Assembly: GCF_009766065.1 (NCBI RefSeq)
Contig: NZ_LMUE01000003.1
Location: 292,809 to 356,808 of the forward strand
Source: Dyella sp. S184
GTDB lineage: Bacteria; Pseudomonadota; Gammaproteobacteria; Xanthomonadales; Rhodanobacteraceae
Length of the DNA: 64,000 nucleotides
Direction of reading: 5' to 3'
The number at the start of each line of letters is the position of its first letter. The first letter of the stretch is position 1. Positions 59,875-64,000 of this stretch are shown one piece after another. The notes beneath the pieces are model-generated. The model ran no database searches. It was not told the origin of the DNA and saw nothing but the letters and a program-made list of their open reading frames with translations. The translations under genes and the position numbers were made by a program.

Positions 59875-60629
59875 GCCGCGGCTCCCTCGCCGATGCCAGC
59901 ATAACCATGCTCTTCCAGCTTCAGCGCCAGCGACTTGTCGCCGCTTTCGACGATGCGGCCGTCGGCCAGCACATGCACGAAATCCGGCACCACGTAATCG
60001 AGCAGGCGCTGGTAATGGGTGATCATCAGGAACGCGCGATCGGGCGAACGCAGCGTGTTGACGCCCTGCGCGACCTGTTTCAACGCGTCGATGTCGAGGC
60101 CTGAATCGGTCTCATCGAGGATCGCCAGCTGCGGTTCCAATACCGCCATCTGGAAGATCTCGTTGCGCTTCTTTTCACCGCCGGAGAAGCCTTCGTTGAC
60201 TGCGCGATGCAGCAGCTCGTCGGAAATCTGCATCACCTTCAGCTTCTCGCGCACCAGCTTGAGGAACTGCATGGAATCGAATTCCTTTTCACCACGCGCC
60301 TTGCGCTGCGCATTGAAGGCTGCGCGCAGGAAGTAGGTGTTGTTGACGCCGGGAATCTCGACCGGGTACTGGAACGCCAGGAACACGCCGGCGGCGGCTC
60401 GCGCTTCCGGCTCCAGTGCCAGCAAGTCGATGCCGTTGTAAATCACGCTGCCAGCGGTCACCTCATAGCCATCGCGGCCGGACAACACGTTGCCCAGCGT
60501 CGACTTGCCGGCACCGTTCGGTCCCATGATGGCGTGCACCTCGCCCGCATTCACGGTGAGGCTGAGCCCCTTGAGGATTTCCTTGCCCTCGACACGGGCG
60601 TGCAGATTTTCGATCTTCAGCATGCTCAT
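59871..60629 (-). CDS. sufC: Fe-S assembly ATPase SufC
   Basis: A 252-residue ABC ATPase: Walker A GPNGAGKSTLG, Q-loop FLAFQYPVEIPG, signature FSGGEKKRNEI, Walker B LAILDETDSGLD. ATG at 60629 overlaps the stop of the upstream lipoprotein (ATGA). A second ATG (MLKIENL) is two codons later. Confidence 0.97.
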   Translation of the reverse strand: MSMLKIENLHARVEGKEILKGLSLTVNAGEVHAIMGPNGAGKSTLGNVLSGRDGYEVTAGSVIYNGIDLLALEPEARAAAGVFLAFQYPVEIPGVNNTYFLRAAFNAQRKARGEKEFDSMQFLKLVREKLKVMQISDELLHRAVNEGFSGGEKKRNEIFQMAVLEPQLAILDETDSGLDIDALKQVAQGVNTLRSPDRAFLMITHYQRLLDYVVPDFVHVLADGRIVESGDKSLALKLEEHGYAGIGEGAAA

Positions 60630-61126
60630 TTCTTCGTTTTTTCGACCAATTGCAGGATGCACCGGCCATTGCCCGCGACCGCGAGGTCACCATCGATCGC
60701 GCTGGATTTGCTGTCCACCGAGAAGTCGCACAAGGCCGAAATCGGTGCTTTCGGCACCTCGCCGTACACAGTCGGGTCCACAAGCCACCCGGGCTGCCAG
60801 GTTTTGTCGTCGGAGGACAGGCGCAAGCCCCACGGCACGGTGTGCAGATCCACTCTCTTCTTCGTCACGCGGGAAAGCGGCCCCACGGTGAAATGCCCCT
60901 GCTGATCCGTGACCGCCTCGTCCTTGAGCGCGCCGGGCGCGGGGGCACCGGTGTCATCGAACTGATCGACCAGTTGCACGTGGGTACCGGACACGGGAAC
61001 ACCCGCGCGGGTCACGGTACCGCTGATCAGCGGAGCGGTGAGATTGTGATGCTTCATCGGAATGGGGATGCAGCCCGAAAGTACTGCTATCGAAGCGATC
61101 AGCAGTACGCTGGAAAACAATTTCAT
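60626..61126 (-). CDS. Lipoprotein inserted between sufB and sufC
   Basis: A 166-residue lipoprotein. Signal MKLFSSVLLIASIAVLSGC, then a mature chain beginning IPIPMKHH. The middle LISGTVTRAGVPVSGTHVQLVDQF ... DQQGHFTVGPLSRV resembles a carboxypeptidase-regulatory/transthyretin-like beta-sandwich. Then DLHTVPWGLRLSSDDKTWQPGWLVDP and two late cysteines. The start at 61126 is set by the signal peptide. Its stop overlaps sufC (ATGA), so it is a true operon member. No role in Fe-S assembly is known for such a protein; it should be in the envelope. Confidence 0.82.
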   Translation of the reverse strand: MKLFSSVLLIASIAVLSGCIPIPMKHHNLTAPLISGTVTRAGVPVSGTHVQLVDQFDDTGAPAPGALKDEAVTDQQGHFTVGPLSRVTKKRVDLHTVPWGLRLSSDDKTWQPGWLVDPTVYGEVPKAPISALCDFSVDSKSSAIDGDLAVAGNGRCILQLVEKTKK

Positions 61127-61254
61127 GCTGTGTTTCCTTGGATTTTCCCGAGACATGGAGGAGTTGACCATCGACAGGCTCATGACAGCGTCCAGGCCAG
61201 AAGGTGCCTGCCGCGCGGCCACGGCGCGCCGGCCGCGCTTGCCGTGGACATTCA

Positions 61255-62733
61255 TCAACCCACCGCCCCTTCCAGCGATACTTCCAGCAGCTTCTTTGCC
61301 TCCACCGCGAACTCCATCGGCAGTTCGCGGAACACCTGCTTGCAGAAGCCGTCGACGATCAACGAGACGGCGTCTTCCTCGCTGATGCCACGCGAGCGGC
61401 AGTAGAACATCTGATCGTCGGAGATCTTCGAGGTGGTCGCTTCATGCTCGACGATCGCGCTCGGGTTCTTCACTTCCATGTACGGGAAGGTATGCGCACC
61501 ACATTTCTTGCCGATCAGCAGGGAATCGCACTGGGTGTAGTTGCGCGCGCCTTCGGCGCCCTTCTCCATCTTGACCAGGCCGCGGTAACTGTTGGAGCTG
61601 CGTCCGGCACTGATGCCCTTGGCGACGATCTTCGACTTGGTGTACTTGCCGAGATGGATCATCTTGGTGCCGGTGTCGGCCTGTTGGTAATGATGGGTCA
61701 ATGCCACCGAATAGAACTCGCCGACCGAACGATCGCCGCGCAGTATCACGCTGGGATATTTCCAGGTGATCGCCGAGCCGGTTTCGACCTGGGTCCAGCT
61801 GATCTTCGAGTCATCGCCGCGACAGTCGCCGCGCTTGGTGACGAAGTTGTAGATGCCGCCCACGCCGTTTTCGTCGCCTGGATACCAGTTCTGCACGGTA
61901 GAGTACTTGATCTGCGCTTTTTCCAGCGCGACCAGTTCGACCACCGCGGCATGCAGCTGGTTCTCGTCTCGCTTCGGTGCCGTGCAGCCTTCCAGATAGG
62001 AAACGTGGCTGCCTTCCTCGGCCACGATCAGGGTGCGCTCGAACTGCCCGGTGTTCTGCGCATTGATGCGGAAGTAGGTGGACAGTTCCATCGGGCAGCG
62101 TACGCCCTTCGGGATGAATACGAAGCTGCCGTCGGAGAACACTGCGGAATTCAGCGCGGCGAAGAAGTTGTCGCCGGTCGGCACCACGCTGCCGAGGTAT
62201 TTCTGCACCAACTCGGGGTATTCGCGGATCGCCTCGCTCATCGAGCAGAACAGCACGCCGGCGGCGGCCAGTTCCTTGCGGAACGTGGTGCCGACCGAGA
62301 CCGAATCGAATACCGCATCGACCGCCACGCCAGCCAACCGGGCGCGTTCGTGCAGCGGCACGCCCAGCTTCTCGTAGGTCGCCAGCAACGCCGGATCGAC
62401 TTCGTCCAGCGACTTCAGGCCAGCCTTCGGTGCCGCGTAATAGCTGATCGCCTGATAGTCGATCGGGTCGATCTTCAGCTTGGCCCAGTCCGGCTTCGGC
62501 ATGGTCAGCCAGTGGCGATAGGCGCTGAGCCGCCACTCGGTCATCCACTCCGGCTCCTGCTTGATCGCGGACAGCTGACGGATGGTGTCTTCGCTCAGTC
62601 CCGGCGGCAAGCCGGTCATCTCTATTTCCGTGACGAAGCCGGCCGAGTACCCGCGACCGAGCGCCGCGGCCACTTCGGCATTGTCGCGAAGCGTGGTGGC
62701 GGTGCTGCTTTCACTGGTCATGGTGTCATTCAT
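61255..62733 (-). CDS. sufB: Fe-S scaffold subunit SufB
   Basis: A 492-residue Suf[75 protein letters not shown] and CQSLLIGKK-like [14 protein letters not shown] are conserved. MNDTMTSES start at 62733 overlaps the Rrf2 stop (ATGA). Scaffold of SufBC2D. The 128-bp gap to the lipoprotein gene holds no gene. Confidence 0.97.
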   Translation of the reverse strand: MNDTMTSESSTATTLRDNAEVAAALGRGYSAGFVTEIEMTGLPPGLSEDTIRQLSAIKQEPEWMTEWRLSAYRHWLTMPKPDWAKLKIDPIDYQAISYYAAPKAGLKSLDEVDPALLATYEKLGVPLHERARLAGVAVDAVFDSVSVGTTFRKELAAAGVLFCSMSEAIREYPELVQKYLGSVVPTGDNFFAALNSAVFSDGSFVFIPKGVRCPMELSTYFRINAQNTGQFERTLIVAEEGSHVSYLEGCTAPKRDENQLHAAVVELVALEKAQIKYSTVQNWYPGDENGVGGIYNFVTKRGDCRGDDSKISWTQVETGSAITWKYPSVILRGDRSVGEFYSVALTHHYQQADTGTKMIHLGKYTKSKIVAKGISAGRSSNSYRGLVKMEKGAEGARNYTQCDSLLIGKKCGAHTFPYMEVKNPSAIVEHEATTSKISDDQMFYCRSRGISEEDAVSLIVDGFCKQVFRELPMEFAVEAKKLLEVSLEGAVG

Positions 62734-63200
62734 TCGATGGTGGCCCCGTCGGTTTTCACCGTCGCCGCGATGTGCTTGGTTGGTGCCGGCCGGGCCGGGG
62801 GCGGCTTCAGCATGTCGGCCAGACTCACGGCACGCAGGGTGTGATCGAGCACGCTGTTGATCTGTTGCCAGCTGCCGCGCACACCACATTGCGATTCGCG
62901 ATCGCACTGACCCTCGGCCACACTGCATTCGGTCATGCCGATCGGCCCTTCCAGGGCCTCGACGATTTCCGCCAGCGAGATTTCTGCAGCCGGCCGGGCC
63001 AGCCGGTAACCGCCATTCACACCACGGAACGACTCGACCAGCGCAGCATGGCCGAGCGCCTTCAGCAGCTTGCTGACGGTCGGCAACTCCAGCCGCGTCT
63101 CATCGGCGATCTGCACCGTGCTGAGTACGTCAGCCGGGTGCGCGGCGATGCAAGTCATCACCACGGTGGCGTAATCGGTAAGGCGGCTGACACGGAGCAT
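62730..63200 (-). CDS. Rrf2-family SUF operon regulator
   Basis: A 156-residue Rrf2/IscR-type regulator. Winged helix [19 protein letters not shown] and [25 protein letters not shown]. Three cysteines ([22 protein letters not shown]) match Fe-S ligands of SufR/IscR. The start at 63200 is preferred over one at 63257 because the promoter -10 covers 63240-63245. First gene of the suf operon, coupled to sufB. Likely autoregulates by cluster status. Confidence 0.92.
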   Translation of the reverse strand: MLRVSRLTDYATVVMTCIAAHPADVLSTVQIADETRLELPTVSKLLKALGHAALVESFRGVNGGYRLARPAAEISLAEIVEALEGPIGMTECSVAEGQCDRESQCGVRGSWQQINSVLDHTLRAVSLADMLKPPPARPAPTKHIAATVKTDGATIE

Positions 63201-63239
63201 GGGTGCGCTCTGGCCTGAGGTCACTGAATCGGGACTAAA

Positions 63240-63268
63240 ATGGTACTGATTCGACATCGCTGGGTCAA
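63240..63268 (-). promoter_or_regulatory. Probable promoter of the suf operon
   Basis: Minus strand TTGACC (63263-63268) and TACCAT (63240-63245), spacing 17 bp. Leader of about 33 nt to the Rrf2 ATG at 63200. Confidence 0.55.
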
Positions 63269-63323
63269 TGGCGAAAGCGGAACGCACCTTAATCGAGCAA
63301 ATAAAGACACCACTTTCCCGATT

Positions 63324-63356
63324 TTTGTGCAAATCCGTCTGTCCACAGAGCACAAA
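63324..63356. promoter_or_regulatory. Inverted repeat upstream of glnK (possible activator site)
   Basis: TTTGTGC (63324-63330) and GCACAAA (63350-63356) with 19 bp between. Located about 40-70 bp upstream of the sigma-54-type element. TGTGC/GCACA half-sites resemble NtrC half-sites, but the spacing is wider than the 17-bp NtrC palindrome. Confidence 0.3.
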
Positions 63357-63392
63357 CCGTCGAAGAACGTGAGATCCGTTGCACTCGAGCGA

Positions 63393-63408
63393 TGGCACGC
63401 ATCGTGCT
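63393..63408 (+). promoter_or_regulatory. Sigma-54 (RpoN) promoter of glnK-amtB
   Basis: TGGCACGCATCGTGCT: GG (63394-63395), exactly 10 bases, then GC (63406-63407), matching the -24/-12 rule. Predicted transcription start near 63419, 26 nt before the glnK ATG. Fits nitrogen-limited control through NtrC. Confidence 0.7.
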
Positions 63409-63420
63409 GCACCGCAATAA

Positions 63421-64000
<580 letters not shown>

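Noticed and set aside
61204..62844. 546-codon plus-strand ORF
   Set aside because: Antisense to sufB and its flanks; no recognisable domain.

Overview
The window is dense, high-GC chromosomal DNA from a gammaproteobacterium. Several E. coli-like gene orders are kept: pcnB-folK-panBCD, dapA-bamC next to gcvR-bcp, rplU-rpmA-(obg), ppk-ppx and glnK-amtB. Others are typical of Lysobacterales (Xanthomonadales): an Rrf2-led suf operon, an NAD-type isocitrate dehydrogenase, and phoBR-ppk-ppx. Rhodanobacteraceae (Rhodanobacter/Dyella-like) is my best guess; this is inferred from gene content, not from a search. I see no prophage, insertion sequence or CRISPR array.

Region 1 (1-7862) is the main accessory locus. 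It holds a TonB-dependent receptor cut by the window edge and two divergent arms: lacC-like kinase / PfkB kinase / AgaS-like SIS isomerase leftward, and class I aldolase / amidohydrolase / DeoR regulator rightward. It reads as a galactosamine or N-acetylgalactosamine route through tagatose 6-phosphate that uses no PTS. Two sites resembling the E. coli AgaR operator flank the 57-bp divergent gap. An eroded subtilase pseudogene (7904-8312) follows.

Region 2 (8531-15282) carries a thiolase, an Ala/Pro repeat lipoprotein with its own promoter and terminator, a methylcrotonyl-CoA carboxylase beta subunit, and an HscC-type Hsp70 overlapping a membrane J-domain partner whose HPD motif reads RPD.

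Region 3 (15335-31665) is housekeeping: obg, rpmA, rplU, a DUF2059 protein, uvrA, thioesterase, DUF4139 protein, two crotonase-fold enzymes, a coupled DUF1289-NudL-SseA trio, FKBP isomerase, DUF1684 protein, mutL and amiC. Region 4 (31852-46069) has tsaE, nnr, queG, panDCB, folK, pcnB, tRNA-Glu(CTC), fdxA, bamC-like, dapA, gcvR-like, bcp, phoH, thiD and an LpxO-like hydroxylase.

Region 5 (46151-57204) has isocitrate dehydrogenase, a glutaredoxin/AhpD-like pair, a BepA-like protease, the phosphate/polyphosphate block phoB-phoR-ppk-ppx, a cyclophilin and lpxH. Region 6 (57242-64000) is the suf operon, transcribed leftward as rrf2-sufB-lipoprotein-sufC-sufD-sufS. A lipoprotein gene sits between sufB and sufC, translationally coupled to sufC. 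Rightward comes glnK-amtB behind a sigma-54-type promoter, with amtB cut by the right edge.
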